Shown here: in pieces, positions 1-8,821 of the stretch
Position numbering within the stretch: position 1 is the first letter of the stretch
Layout: each line of letters starts with the position of its first letter
Assembly (NCBI RefSeq): GCF_020707265.1
Contig: NZ_JAJFEQ010000001.1
Location: forward strand, 1-64,000
Length of the DNA stretch: 64,000 nucleotides
From: Massilia sp. IC2-477
GTDB taxonomy: Bacteria; Pseudomonadota; Gammaproteobacteria; Burkholderiales; Burkholderiaceae_D
Direction of reading: 5' to 3'
Translations under genes and position numbers: made by a program
Notes under the pieces: generated by a model
The model's input: the letters and a program-made list of their open reading frames with translations, nothing else
Databases searched by the model: none
Told to the model about the DNA's origin: nothing

Positions 1-1
1 G

Positions 2-52
2 CTGGCGGCGCACCTGCGCAATCACCGCTACTGCAAGGAATGTAGTTCGTAG
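2..52 (+). CDS. 3' end of an unidentified gene (partial)
   Basis: An open frame enters from the left edge and reads LAAHLRNHRYCKECSS before a TAG stop. The stop lies inside the first bases of the downstream inverted repeat (TTC-GTAGGG). The short Cys-containing tail looks like coding sequence and fits a plus-strand gene converging on the fur-type gene, but 16 residues are too few to name a family. The other two frames give no more convincing tail. Confidence 0.35.
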   Translation: MAAHLRNHRYCKECSS

Positions 53-154
53 GGTGGTCGGCTTTGCCGACCGCGCGGTGGGGTGCTGGCGATACTTGAA
101 CGCGTGGGCATTCGTAATTCCGGGCATTGCCCGAAATTACCCCGCCCACCCTAC
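49..154. repeat. Bipartite inverted repeat, copy A (hybrid)
   Basis: Starts GTAGGGTGGTCGG and ends CCGCCCACCCTAC. The left hairpin uses the GGTCGG/CCGACC stem and the right half the GTGGGC/GCCCAC type, so this copy looks like a hybrid of the two stem variants in the window. The right half is longer than in other copies. It sits between a plus-strand gene end and the minus-strand fur-type gene. Confidence 0.8.
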
Positions 155-172
155 AAAAGCGTCACGTCAGTG

Positions 173-541
173 TTAACGGCAAGCGCTGCACAAGCCGTAC
201 AGCGTCAGCTCATGCGACTCCAGCACGAAGCCATCCGGCGTCAGCTTCTGCATGTCGCCCGGGCAGGCATGCACCTCATACACCTTGTCGCACGCGCGGC
301 AGTGAAAATGGTGGTGATGTCCATGCCCCGCGATCTCGTAGCGGTCGCCGCCGCCCGGCAGTGACACCGTGGTGATCTCGCCCGCTTCCAGCATCGACTT
401 GATGTTGCGGTAGATGGTCGCCATGCCGATCCCCGGCACCACGGTCTGGGCGTGCTCGAGGATCTCCTGCGGCGCCAGCGGACGGCCGGCGTCCTCGATG
501 CACTGGTGGATCGCCTTGCGCTGGCGCGTGTTGCGTTCCAT
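173..541 (-). CDS. Fur-family transcriptional regulator
   Basis: A 122-aa Fur-superfamily repressor, short for classic Fur (about 140-150 aa). The N-terminal winged helix holds the family signature GIGMATIYRNIKSM (residues 38-50). A His-rich stretch follows (HGHHHHFHC, 73-81). Structural-zinc cysteines are at C81/C84 and C118/C121, with an extra C93. Known family members sense Fe, Zn, Mn or peroxide; which metal this one senses cannot be read from the sequence. It is the last gene of a minus-strand run, 6 nt after the coiled-coil gene, and its 3' end faces repeat copy A. Confidence 0.9.
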   Translation of the reverse strand: MERNTRQRKAIHQCIEDAGRPLAPQEILEHAQTVVPGIGMATIYRNIKSMLEAGEITTVSLPGGGDRYEIAGHGHHHHFHCRACDKVYEVHACPGDMQKLTPDGFVLESHELTLYGLCSACR

Positions 542-547
542 GGCCGC

Positions 548-1132
548 TTACTTCTTCGCGCGCAGCGCTTCGAGCTCGGTGCGCAGGGCGCTGCGCTCGG
601 CGTAGGATTTGTCGAGCTGGGCGCGCAGCGACTTCACTTCGTTGGCGAAGTTATCGCGCGCGGTGGTGGCGCCGACCAGCTCCATCTCGGCGGCCAGGCG
701 GGCATCCGACTCGCTCGCCTGGGCCGCGACGTTGCGTTCCAGCTGGGCACGCAGGTCGGCCAGCTGGCGGTCCTTGCCGTCGATCGCCAGCTGGTCCTTG
801 GCCTTGCTCACCAGGGCATCGGTGGCGACCTGGCGCGCGTCGCGCAGTTCGGCCGTGAGGCGTTCGATCTCGGCTTCGTGCTCGGCTGATGCCGCCAGCG
901 CCTGGTCGCGTGCGGCTTCCAAAGCCGCGCCGCTTTCGCGCAGGGAGGCCGCATCGGCTTCGGCTTCGGCCAGCGCCTCGCGCACCGGTCCGGCGGTCTG
1001 CTCGGCGACCTGTTGTACCCAGCCACTCAGTGCGGCTGTTACCGATTCGGGGATGTCCAGCGCGGGTGCGCCGGCGTTGTTCTTGTCCTGGTCCGACATT
1101 GTCGCGTTATCCTTTGCTGCTGCTTTTTTCAT
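548..1132 (-). CDS. Coiled-coil protein of unknown function
   Basis: A 194-aa protein starting MKKAAAKDN; an alternative start is the internal MSDQDKNN at 1100. After a short polar N-terminus it is nearly all Ala/Glu/Leu/Arg/Lys heptad-like sequence from about residue 45 to the end, predicting a long coiled coil. There is no signal peptide and no membrane segment. Phasin-like or KfrA-like proteins have similar composition, but no diagnostic motif is visible. It lies 14 nt after the sulfurtransferase gene and 6 nt before the fur-type gene, so it is probably cotranscribed with both. Confidence 0.75.
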   Translation of the reverse strand: MKKAAAKDNATMSDQDKNNAGAPALDIPESVTAALSGWVQQVAEQTAGPVREALAEAEADAASLRESGAALEAARDQALAASAEHEAEIERLTAELRDARQVATDALVSKAKDQLAIDGKDRQLADLRAQLERNVAAQASESDARLAAEMELVGATTARDNFANEVKSLRAQLDKSYAERSALRTELEALRAKK

Positions 1133-1146
1133 TGATGTGCCCTCGC

Positions 1147-2001
1147 TCACGCATCGCCCGTGGCGACAGGGCGGGTCGGGTCGCCGACCCATTCGCTCCA
1201 CGAGCCGGGATACAGGGCCGCCCCGGGCATGCCCGCTACCGCCAGGGCAAGCAGGTTGTGGCAAGCCGTCACGCCCGAGCCGCACTGCATGATGGCGCGC
1301 TGCGGATCATCGACCAGCGGCGCGAACTCGCTGCGCAGCGTCGCGGCATCCTTGAAGCGGCCGTCCGGCTGCAGGTTGTCCTTGAAGAAGCGGTTCTTCG
1401 CGCCCGGGATGTGGCCGCCGACCGGGTCGATGGTTTCGTTCTCGCCGCGGAAGCGGTCGCTGGCGCGCGCGTCGATCACGATGCGCTCGCCCTTGTCGAC
1501 ATTGTCCAGCACTTCCGCCACCGTCACGGTCGGCACGAAGGGCGCGCGCACCGTCACGCTGCCGCGCGGCTTAGCCGCCACCTCGGTGGTAAGCGGCTTG
1601 CCGAGCGCCTGCCAGGCGGCCATGCCGCCGTCCAGCACCGCGACGTTTTCGTGGCCGAGCCAGCGCAGCAGCCACCACAGGCGCGCGGCGAACATGCCGC
1701 CGTGGGCGTCGTAGGCCACGACTTGCGAGCCGTCGCTGACGCCCCAGCCGCGCAGGGTCTCGGCAAGCAGCTCCTTTTCCGGCAGCGGATGGCGGCCGCG
1801 GAACACGCCGTCCGGACCGTTCTTGGCGCCCGAGAGCTGGGTCTCGATGTCACCGAACACCGCGCCGGGGAGGTGGCCGATGGCGTAGCCATCGCGCCCG
1901 GCGGCCAGGTTCATCAGGTCGTGGCGGCAGTCGACCAGCACCCAGTCCGGGTCGTCGATGTGTGCGGCCAGGTCTTGCGCCGAAATCAGTGTCGTGTACA
2001 T
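1147..2001 (-). CDS. sseA: 3-mercaptopyruvate/thiosulfate sulfurtransferase
   Basis: A 284-aa tandem-rhodanese protein. The first domain (about 1-135) is non-catalytic. The second (about 155-284) carries the active-site loop CGSGVTAC with catalytic C240; the CG(S/A)GVTA loop is typical of mercaptopyruvate sulfurtransferases rather than thiosulfate-specific rhodaneses (CRxGx[RT]). It transfers sulfur from 3-mercaptopyruvate to thiol or cyanide acceptors in the cytoplasm. The start at MYTTLISAQD matches the family N-terminus; the frame stays open upstream without homology. It lies 8 nt downstream of the EamA gene, in the same operon. Confidence 0.9.
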   Translation of the reverse strand: MYTTLISAQDLAAHIDDPDWVLVDCRHDLMNLAAGRDGYAIGHLPGAVFGDIETQLSGAKNGPDGVFRGRHPLPEKELLAETLRGWGVSDGSQVVAYDAHGGMFAARLWWLLRWLGHENVAVLDGGMAAWQALGKPLTTEVAAKPRGSVTVRAPFVPTVTVAEVLDNVDKGERIVIDARASDRFRGENETIDPVGGHIPGAKNRFFKDNLQPDGRFKDAATLRSEFAPLVDDPQRAIMQCGSGVTACHNLLALAVAGMPGAALYPGSWSEWVGDPTRPVATGDA

Positions 2002-2009
2002 GTCGCTCC

Positions 2010-2930
2010 TCAAGTCTCGCTGGCGATCGGATCGGTGTCCTTGACCACGGCGCCCTTGGCCGTGCTGCGTGTATTGTAGAACGTCGCGGCGACGCCGGAC
2101 GCAAGGATCACGCCGATCCCGAGCCAGACGTGCCAGTCGAAGCTGTCGCCCCACAGGGCCAGGCCCCACAGGCTGGAAAACACGATGCCGGTGTACTGCA
2201 GGTTGGCCACCACCAGCACCTTGCCGACGCGGTAGGCGCGCGTCATCGCCATCTGGGCCATCAGGGCGGTGACGCCGATGCCCAGCAGCAGGATGCCGCT
2301 CCCCAGGGTATGGCTCTGGAACACCGCGCCCTTCGGGCCGTCGCCCGCCAGCACGCCCAGCAGGCCGGCGAGCGCCGTGGTCAGCGAGAAGTAGAACACC
2401 ACGCGGTATTCGGGTTCGCCCATCTGGCCGAGCTTACGCACCTGCATGTAGGCCATGGCCGAGATCACCGAGGAGCATATGCCGGCCAGGCCGCCCAGCC
2501 ACTGCTCGCTCTCGATGGCCGGCTGCAGCACCAGGGTCACGCCGAAGAAGCTCATGGCGATGGCCAGCACCAGCGGCCATTCGGGCATCTTGGTGCCGCG
2601 CCACCAGCCGACGCCGAACATGAAGGCGGCGATCCAGATCGGGGCCATGTAGTTGAGGGTGACGGCGGTCGCCAGCGGCAGGCGGGTAATGGCGAAGAAC
2701 CACAGCCAGAGCGAGATCACGCCGACCACGCTGCGCCAGATGTGTTCCTTGGGGAAGACGGTCCTGAAGGTGCCGCCGCGGTGGCGGACGATCATGAAGA
2801 GTACCAAGGTGCCGATCAGGCCACGGTACATCACGAGTTCCGAGGTGGAGTAGAACTCCGAGGCCAGCTTCACGCCCGCGCCCATGGCGGCGAACGCAAA
2901 GCTGGCAAACAGCATCCAGAGTGAAGCCAT
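2010..2930 (-). CDS. DMT superfamily EamA-type transporter
   Basis: A 306-aa integral membrane protein with about ten hydrophobic helices arranged as two EamA repeats, the usual length for drug/metabolite transporter proteins. The first repeat begins with the N-terminal helix MASLWMLFASFAFAAMGAG; the conserved arginine of the first loop is in MYRGLIGT. Members export metabolites or amino acids, and the substrate cannot be inferred here. Its start is 3 nt after the Rieske oxygenase stop, indicating translational coupling. Confidence 0.9.
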   Translation of the reverse strand: MASLWMLFASFAFAAMGAGVKLASEFYSTSELVMYRGLIGTLVLFMIVRHRGGTFRTVFPKEHIWRSVVGVISLWLWFFAITRLPLATAVTLNYMAPIWIAAFMFGVGWWRGTKMPEWPLVLAIAMSFFGVTLVLQPAIESEQWLGGLAGICSSVISAMAYMQVRKLGQMGEPEYRVVFYFSLTTALAGLLGVLAGDGPKGAVFQSHTLGSGILLLGIGVTALMAQMAMTRAYRVGKVLVVANLQYTGIVFSSLWGLALWGDSFDWHVWLGIGVILASGVAATFYNTRSTAKGAVVKDTDPIASET

Positions 2931-2933
2931 CAG

Positions 2934-4034
2934 TTAAAGCTCGAGTTTGCTTCGGTACCACTCGTGGAAGTGCTGCATTCCGTCTTCCATCGGCGACTGG
3001 TAGGGTCCCACCTCGTTGACGCCGCGTTCGAGCAAAATCTTGCGGCCGGCATCCATGCGCAGCGCGATCTCGTCATCCTCGACCGCGGTTTCCATGTAGG
3101 CGGCGCGTTCGGCTTCCACAAACTCGCGTTCGAACAGCACGAACTCCTCGGGGTAGTAGAACTCGACCACGTTGCGGGTCTTCTGCGGGCCGATCGGCCA
3201 CAGGGTCGACACCACCAGCACGTTCGGGTACCACTCGACCATGATGTTCGGGTACAGGGTCAGCCAGATCGCGCCGTACTTGGGCGGCTGGCCGTTGTTG
3301 AACTTCAGGACCTGTTCCTGCCACTTTTTATACGCCGGCGAACCCGCCTTCTGCAGCGCGCGGTTCACGCCCACGGTCTGGACACTGTAGTCGCGGCCGA
3401 ATTCCCACTTCAGGTCATCGCAGGACACGAAGTTGCCCAGGCCCGGGTGGAAGGGCTCGACGTGGTAATCCTCCAGGTAGACCTCGATGAAGGTCTTCCA
3501 GTTGTAGTCGCACTCATGGATCTCGACGTGGTCGAACATGTAGCCGCTGAAGTCGAGGTCGCGGGTGACCTCCATGTTCTTCAGCTTGTCCATGACGTCA
3601 TAGCCGTTCTGCTCGAACAGCAGTCCGTTCCAGTTCTGCAGCGGCGTCTTCGACAGGTTCAGGCACGGCGTCTCCGGGAAATGCGGAGCGCCGATCAGCT
3701 GGCCCTTCAGGTCGTACGTCCAGCGGTGCAGCGGGCACACGATGGTGTTCGCATTGCCGCGGCCATTGAACATCAGCGCCTGGCGGTGGCGGCAGACGTT
3801 GGACAGCACTTCGATGCCGCCCGCGTTGCGGACCAGCATGCGGCCTTCGTTTTCGGATGCAAGTGTCGCGAAATCGCCTACCTCCGGCACCATCAATTCA
3901 TGGCCGACATAGCGCGGGCCCTTGTGAAACAGTTGCTGCAGCTCGCGCTGCATCAGCGCATTGTCAAAGTAGACATCTACCGGAAGCTGCGCGCACGAGC
4001 GCGCCAGCTTGGCGTGGGTAGCCAGATCGGACAT
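2934..4034 (-). CDS. Rieske [2Fe-2S] ring-hydroxylating oxygenase alpha subunit
   Basis: A 366-aa protein with the standard alpha-subunit layout. The N-terminal Rieske domain has cluster ligands C81-x-H83 (CRHRQAL) and C100-x2-H103 (CPLHRW). The C-terminal START-like catalytic domain has the mononuclear-iron motif DYHVEPFHPG (H191, H196; third acidic ligand not assigned). A strong ribosome site (AAAGGGGGG) precedes the start. No reductase, ferredoxin or beta subunit is adjacent, so it presumably uses electron carriers encoded elsewhere. The substrate is unknown; related Burkholderiales proteins include choline- and carnitine-monooxygenase-like enzymes. It is first in a five-gene minus-strand run. 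Confidence 0.9.
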   Translation of the reverse strand: MSDLATHAKLARSCAQLPVDVYFDNALMQRELQQLFHKGPRYVGHELMVPEVGDFATLASENEGRMLVRNAGGIEVLSNVCRHRQALMFNGRGNANTIVCPLHRWTYDLKGQLIGAPHFPETPCLNLSKTPLQNWNGLLFEQNGYDVMDKLKNMEVTRDLDFSGYMFDHVEIHECDYNWKTFIEVYLEDYHVEPFHPGLGNFVSCDDLKWEFGRDYSVQTVGVNRALQKAGSPAYKKWQEQVLKFNNGQPPKYGAIWLTLYPNIMVEWYPNVLVVSTLWPIGPQKTRNVVEFYYPEEFVLFEREFVEAERAAYMETAVEDDEIALRMDAGRKILLERGVNEVGPYQSPMEDGMQHFHEWYRSKLEL

Positions 4035-4368
4035 CCCAACCCCCCTTTAATCAAGTACCACCAAAGAAGAGAAAGAATCCAAAGACCAGTATTTTGAGAA
4101 GAGGAATACGGTATTTCGGACAGAACCGGAGATTATACCCCGGAAACAGACTGGACGGTCAGGGGCCATCGCGCGCGAGCGACCGGATCGCGCAAATAAG
4201 TTGTTGAAAAATCACGGATTTCATCCAGGAGGGCGCTTTGCCGTAAAAGGTTTCACACAAGCAAGTTGCGGATGATGCAATGTGCGCCCCTTGAGGGGAA
4301 GGATTGGACTAAAATACGCGATTGGACCGACCCTTGGCGCACCCTTGCGCCTATATAAGCAAAACGCT
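4035..4368. other. Divergent intergenic region, Rieske gene / xseB
   Basis: No gene was found in this 334-bp stretch. It must hold the promoters of both divergent transcription units. A TAAAAT hexamer at 4310-4315 could be the -10 element for xseB-ispA-dxs, but no good -35 lies at the right distance. Confidence 0.5.
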
Positions 4369-4608
4369 ATGTCAAACAATACGAATGCGCCCGAGTCGTT
4401 CGAAGGCGCGATGGCCGAGCTTGCCCAGCTCGTGTCGCAGATGGAGTCCGGCCAGCTGCCGCTGGAAGCGTCGGTGGCCGCCTATGCGCGCGGCTCCGAG
4501 CTGGTGAAATACTGCGCCGCCCAGCTGGAAAAGGTCGAGTCCCAGGTGAAGGTACTGGAAGGCGACATGCTGAAACCCTTCTCGGCCGAAGGCGAGGGCG
4601 ATCAATGA
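4369..4608 (+). CDS. xseB: Exodeoxyribonuclease VII small subunit
   Basis: A 79-aa protein, the normal length for XseB. It shows the family core SFEGAMAELAQLVSQMESGQLPLEASVAAYARG and a second helix LVKYCAAQLEKVESQVKVLE (quoted here as two conserved helices). With XseA, encoded elsewhere, it degrades single-stranded DNA to oligonucleotides in the cytoplasm. The frame is open further upstream, but the start at MSNNTNAPE gives the family length. It overlaps the ispA start by 4 nt (ATGA), a common bacterial xseB-ispA-dxs arrangement. Confidence 0.93.
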   Translation: MSNNTNAPESFEGAMAELAQLVSQMESGQLPLEASVAAYARGSELVKYCAAQLEKVESQVKVLEGDMLKPFSAEGEGDQ

Positions 4609-5492
4609 CGGCGTTCGACACCTGGATGCGCGAGGTGCAGGCCGAGGTCGAGCGCGCGCTCGAGACCCTGCTGCCGGCGTCCGCCACGGTGCCGCACAAG
4701 CTGCACGAAGCGATGCGCTACACCGCCCTCGGCGGCGGCAAGCGCGTGCGTCCGCTGCTGGCCTATGCCAGCGGCGCCCTGTTCGGCGGCGATGCGCAGG
4801 CGCTGGCCCGCGTAGCCGCCGCCGTCGAGATGATCCACGTGTATTCGCTGGTGCACGACGACATGCCCTGCATGGACGACGACGATCTGCGCCGCGGCAA
4901 GCCGACGGTGCACGTCGCCTATGACGAAGCGACCGCGCTGCTGGTCGGCGACGCGCTGCAGGCCCAGGCCTTCGAGGTCCTGGCCGGCATCGACACGCTG
5001 CCGCCGAGCCGCCAGGTCACCATGCTGCGCCTGCTGGCCGAAGCGGCTGGCTCCGCCGGCATGTGCGGCGGCCAGGCGATCGACCTGGACAGCGTGGGCC
5101 TGGCGCTCACGCGCGAGGAACTCGAGCGCATGCATCAGCTTAAAACAGGCGCGATGCTGCGCGTGTCGGTGATCCTGGGCGCCCTGTGCGGCAAGGACTT
5201 GTCGGTCATCGAGCTGGAAGCCCTGGGCGCCTATTCGAAGGCGATCGGCCTGGCTTTCCAGGTGGTCGACGACGTGCTGGATGCGACGGCCGATTCGGCC
5301 ACGCTGGGCAAGACCGCGGGCAAGGACGCGGCGGACAACAAGCCGACCTATGTGTCGATCCTTGGGCTGGACCAATCGAAGGAACTGGCCGAGCAATTGC
5401 GGCGTGAAGCGCACGAAGCGCTGGCGCCATTTGGAGAACAAGCACTGCGGCTGCGCGAACTCGCGGACCTCATCGTGCAGCGGAAGGCATAA
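4605..5492 (+). CDS. ispA: (2E,6E)-farnesyl diphosphate synthase
   Basis: A 295-aa short-chain polyprenyl synthase that condenses IPP with DMAPP/GPP to give farnesyl diphosphate, the precursor of the ubiquinone side chain, undecaprenyl phosphate and heme O. The first Asp-rich motif is HDDMPCMDDDD (about residues 84-94) followed by LRRGKPT. The second is VVDDVLDATAD (about 220-230). A GGGKRVRP box lies near residue 42. It overlaps xseB by 4 nt and abuts dxs directly. It supplies substrate for ctaB and, through longer prenyl chains, ubiA, both in this window. Confidence 0.95.
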   Translation: MTAFDTWMREVQAEVERALETLLPASATVPHKLHEAMRYTALGGGKRVRPLLAYASGALFGGDAQALARVAAAVEMIHVYSLVHDDMPCMDDDDLRRGKPTVHVAYDEATALLVGDALQAQAFEVLAGIDTLPPSRQVTMLRLLAEAAGSAGMCGGQAIDLDSVGLALTREELERMHQLKTGAMLRVSVILGALCGKDLSVIELEALGAYSKAIGLAFQVVDDVLDATADSATLGKTAGKDAADNKPTYVSILGLDQSKELAEQLRREAHEALAPFGEQALRLRELADLIVQRKA

Positions 5493-7364
5493 ATGAACCT
5501 GCTAGAGACCATCAACGACCCCGCGGACCTGCGCCAGCTCCCGCGCACGCAACTGACCCCGCTCGCCACCGAGCTGCGCCAGTTCCTGCTCGACTCGGTG
5601 TCCAAGACCGGCGGCCACCTGTCCTCGAACCTGGGCACGGTCGAACTGACCATCGCGCTGCACTACGTGTTCAACACCCCGCACGACCGCATCGTGTGGG
5701 ACGTGGGCCACCAGACCTATTCGCACAAGATCCTGACCGGCCGCCGCGGACGCATGCCCAGCCTGCGCCAGCTGAACGGCCTGTCGGGCTTCCCGAAACG
5801 CGACGAAAGCATCTACGACACCTTCGGCACCGCGCACTCGTCGACCTCGATCTCGGCCGCGCTGGGCATGGCGAAGGCGGCCAAGCTGAAGGGCGAAGAC
5901 CGCCACGCGATCGCCGTGATCGGCGACGGCTCGATGACCGCCGGCATGGCCTTCGAGGCCCTGAACAACGCGGGCGTCGAGGACGACTGCAACCTGCTGG
6001 TGGTCCTGAACGACAACGACATGTCGATCTCGCCGCCGGTGGGCGCGCTGAACCGCTACCTGGCGCGTTTGATGAGCGGCCAGTTCTACGCCGCCGCCAA
6101 GAACGTCGGCCGCAGCGTGCTGCCCGGCCCCGTGCTGGATCTCGCGCGCAAGCTCGAAGAACATGCCAAGGGCATGGTGGTCCCGGCCACCATGTTCGAG
6201 GAATTCGGCTTCAACTACATCGGCCCGATCGACGGCCACGACCTGGATTCCCTGATCCCGACCCTGGAGAACATCAAGAAGCTCAAGGGCCCGCAGTTCC
6301 TGCACGTCGTGACGAAAAAAGGCCAGGGCTACAAGCTGGCCGAGGCCGAGCCGATCCTGTACCACGGCACCGGCAAGTTCAATCCGCTGGAAGGCATCAA
6401 GGCGGCGACCGCGCCGAGCAAGATCACCTACACCGAAGTGTTCGGCAACTGGCTGTGCGACATGGCGGCCAGTGACCGCCGCATGGTCGGCATCACGCCG
6501 GCGATGCGCGAGGGTTCGGGCATGGTGCGCTTCCACCAGGAGTACCCGGAGCGCTACTTCGACGTTGGCATCGCCGAGCAGCACTCGGTGACCTTCGCCG
6601 CCGGTATCGCCACCGAAGGCCTGAAGCCGGTCGTGGCGATCTACTCGACCTTCCTGCAGCGTGCTTACGACCAGCTGATCCACGACGTGGCGCTGCAGAA
6701 CCTGGACGTGACCTTCGCGCTCGACCGCGCAGGCCTGGTGGGCGCCGACGGCGCCACCCACGCCGGCAACTACGACCTGGCCTACCTGCGCTGCATCCCG
6801 AACATGGTCGTCATGGCCGCGTCGGACGAGAACGAATGCCGCCAGATGCTGACCACTGCTTACCATTACCCTGGCCCGGCGGCGGTGCGCTATCCGCGCG
6901 GCGCCGGCGTGGGTGCGGCGATCCAGCCGGAGCTGACGTCGATCGAGATCGGCAAGGGTGAAGTCCGCCGCGAAGGCAAGGGCATTGCGATCCTGGCCTT
7001 TGGTTCGATGGTGGCCCCGAGCATCGCCGCCGGCGAAGAGCTGGGCGCGACGGTCGCCAACATGCGCTTCGTGAAGCCGCTCGACGTGGAGCTGGTCAAA
7101 CGCCTCGCGAAGGAGCACGACTACCTGGTGACGGTGGAAGAGGGCTGCGTGATGGGCGGCGCGGGTAGTGCCGTGATGGAAGCGCTGGCCGCGGCAGGCA
7201 TCGCCAAGCCGGTGCTGAACCTGGGCCTGCCGGACAAGTTCATCGACCAGGGCGATCCGGCGGCGCTGCTGGCGTCCGTTGGGCTGGATGCGAAGGGGAT
7301 TGCGGCGTCGATCCGTCAGCGGTTTGCGGCGGGCGAACCGCGCCTGGTAGTCAACAATACCTAA
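5493..7364 (+). CDS. dxs: 1-deoxy-D-xylulose-5-phosphate synthase
   Basis: A 623-aa thiamine-diphosphate enzyme joining pyruvate and glyceraldehyde-3-phosphate in the first step of the MEP pathway. It is full length for the family. The ThDP motif [18 protein letters not shown] starts at G144, the catalytic glutamate is E362 in [13 protein letters not shown], and transketolase pyrimidine-binding and C-terminal domains follow. It starts immediately after the ispA stop, completing the operon. The gene ends just before repeat copy B. Confidence 0.96.
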   Translation: MNLLETINDPADLRQLPRTQLTPLATELRQFLLDSVSKTGGHLSSNLGTVELTIALHYVFNTPHDRIVWDVGHQTYSHKILTGRRGRMPSLRQLNGLSGFPKRDESIYDTFGTAHSSTSISAALGMAKAAKLKGEDRHAIAVIGDGSMTAGMAFEALNNAGVEDDCNLLVVLNDNDMSISPPVGALNRYLARLMSGQFYAAAKNVGRSVLPGPVLDLARKLEEHAKGMVVPATMFEEFGFNYIGPIDGHDLDSLIPTLENIKKLKGPQFLHVVTKKGQGYKLAEAEPILYHGTGKFNPLEGIKAATAPSKITYTEVFGNWLCDMAASDRRMVGITPAMREGSGMVRFHQEYPERYFDVGIAEQHSVTFAAGIATEGLKPVVAIYSTFLQRAYDQLIHDVALQNLDVTFALDRAGLVGADGATHAGNYDLAYLRCIPNMVVMAASDENECRQMLTTAYHYPGPAAVRYPRGAGVGAAIQPELTSIEIGKGEVRREGKGIAILAFGSMVAPSIAAGEELGATVANMRFVKPLDVELVKRLAKEHDYLVTVEEGCVMGGAGSAVMEALAAAGIAKPVLNLGLPDKFIDQGDPAALLASVGLDAKGIAASIRQRFAAGEPRLVVNNT

Positions 7365-7367
7365 CCC

Positions 7368-7476
7368 GTAGGGTGGGCGGCTATGCCGCCCACGCGGTCA
7401 ACTGGCGCAAGAATAGCCTGTTCGGCACTTCATTCGCTAACTGTCACCGCGTGGGCGGAGAATCCGCCCACCCTAC
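7368..7476. repeat. Bipartite inverted repeat, copy B
   Basis: Outer arms GTAGGGTGGGCGG (left) and CCGCCCACCCTAC (right), with inner complements CCGCCCACGCGG and CCGCGTGGGCGG. Each half can therefore fold into its own hairpin, and the whole can also pair end to end. It lies between the convergent dxs and 2-oxoglutarate oxygenase genes. The TAG stop of the oxygenase gene (minus strand) is inside its right end. Confidence 0.9.
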
Positions 7477-8171
7477 GAACCACCATATAGCGTCTCGGCT
7501 CTCTGGAACAAAATCCACGAGGTCGCAATATACTTGTCCCCGCTGCGCGAAACATGCCCCTTGTGGGTATGCGTGAACCCCGCCGGCGCAATGATCAGCC
7601 GCCCCTTGCGCGCTTCCACCTTCCGGTTCTGGTACAGGAACTCGGTCTCCCCGCCATCTTCCACGTCGTTCAGGTAGAACTGCCACAGCAGCACCCGGTG
7701 CAGGGTCTCGCAGCTCGGGTTTTGCGGGTAGATTTCGGAATGCCAGTGGTGGTAGCCGCCGGTTCCCTGCAGGTACTTCTGCAGGTTGACATGGCCGACC
7801 CGGTAGATCGACTGCATCAGCTCCATGATGTTCGGCGTGCCGAATTCGTCGAAGTTGGCCAGGGACAGGGTCACCGGCTCGCCGGTCGCGGGGTGCGCCA
7901 CCTGCGGCGACAGGGCGCCGATCAGGAGCATGCGGTACCGGTCCATGTACTGCGCCATGTGGCGTGCCATGGTCTGGGTGAGCAGGGCGCCGACGTCGTC
8001 CCACTCCGGGTGGCCGTTGATGGTCAGGTCGTAGCTGTCCTTCTTGCTGACGTCGACCCCGTTGCCGGTGCGGCCGCGCGCCACCTTATCGCTGGCGTCG
8101 AAGCGTGCGCGGACCGCGTCGCACTGCTCGGCAGTGAGGGCCTTGTCGTAGATCCCGATGAAGTCTTCCAT
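7473..8171 (-). CDS. Fe(II)/2-oxoglutarate-dependent oxygenase (prolyl-4-hydroxylase-like)
   Basis: A 232-aa protein with a double-stranded beta-helix 2OG oxygenase pattern. The candidate iron ligands are H144-x-E146 in YHHWHSEIYP and a distal histidine in GFTHTHKGH (H203 or H206). The region between reads LWQFYLNDVEDGGETEFLY, typical of P4Hc-like enzymes. The proximal acidic ligand would be Glu rather than the usual Asp. The substrate is unknown. It is 4 nt downstream of the adenosyltransferase gene, so the two are probably cotranscribed, and its last codons and stop run into repeat copy B. Confidence 0.8.
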   Translation of the reverse strand: MEDFIGIYDKALTAEQCDAVRARFDASDKVARGRTGNGVDVSKKDSYDLTINGHPEWDDVGALLTQTMARHMAQYMDRYRMLLIGALSPQVAHPATGEPVTLSLANFDEFGTPNIMELMQSIYRVGHVNLQKYLQGTGGYHHWHSEIYPQNPSCETLHRVLLWQFYLNDVEDGGETEFLYQNRKVEARKGRLIIAPAGFTHTHKGHVSRSGDKYIATSWILFQRAETLYGGS

Positions 8172-8175
8172 GGGT

Positions 8176-8730
8176 TTATCCCCGCTTGCGCTCGTGCTGC
8201 CACAGCACGTCGCTGCCGCCGGCGAAGCGGTTCAGTACCCGCGCCAGCACGAACATCAGGTCCGACAGGCGGTTGACGTACTCGCGCGGATGCGGGCGGA
8301 TGTCCTCGGCATGCCCCAGCGCCACGATGCTGCGCTCGGCGCGGCGGCACACGGTGCGGCATACGTGGGCCAGCGAGGCGGCGCGCGAGCCGGCCGGCAG
8401 GATGAATTCCTTCAGCATCCGCAGGTCGGCGTTGTATTTCGCCAGCAGGCTGTCGAGGCGCGCCACGTGCTCGTCCTTGATCATCTCGTAGCCGGGGATG
8501 CACAACTCGCCGCCCAGGTCGAACAGGTCGTGCTGGATCGAGACCAGCTCTTCGCGCAGGTCCGCCGGCATCTCCTCGCACAGCAGCAGGCCGACGAAGG
8601 AGTTGAGCTCGTCGACCTCGCCCAGCGAATGGATGCGCGGGCTGTCCTTGACGGTGCGGCTGCCATCGCCCAGGCCGGTGGTGCCGTCGTCGCCCGTCCG
8701 GGTGGAGATTTTGGAGAGTCGGTTGCCCAT
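8176..8730 (-). CDS. Cob(I)yrinic acid a,c-diamide adenosyltransferase, PduO type
   Basis: A 184-aa ATP:cob(I)alamin adenosyltransferase of the PduO family, making adenosylcobalamin. The ATP-binding N-terminal motif STRTGDDGTTGLGDG (residues 9-23) is followed by the helix pair GEVDELNSFVGLL. Late conserved motifs are CRTVCRRAERS and YVNRLSDLMFVLARVLN. The size and all-helical layout match the family. No cobalamin biosynthesis genes are nearby, so it probably serves salvage. It is divergent from glcD. Confidence 0.93.
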   Translation of the reverse strand: MGNRLSKISTRTGDDGTTGLGDGSRTVKDSPRIHSLGEVDELNSFVGLLLCEEMPADLREELVSIQHDLFDLGGELCIPGYEMIKDEHVARLDSLLAKYNADLRMLKEFILPAGSRAASLAHVCRTVCRRAERSIVALGHAEDIRPHPREYVNRLSDLMFVLARVLNRFAGGSDVLWQHERKRG

Positions 8731-8821
8731 GATGTAACCTTATGCAATATGTTAAAAAAACGATAGGGCGAGCATACGATAATCGCGGCGCTTGTGCTCA
8801 ATTTTTGCCTACAATTCAAGA

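Noticed and set aside
8810..8815. TACAAT as a -10 giving a leaderless glcD
   Set aside because: No -35 at an acceptable distance; kept only as a note.
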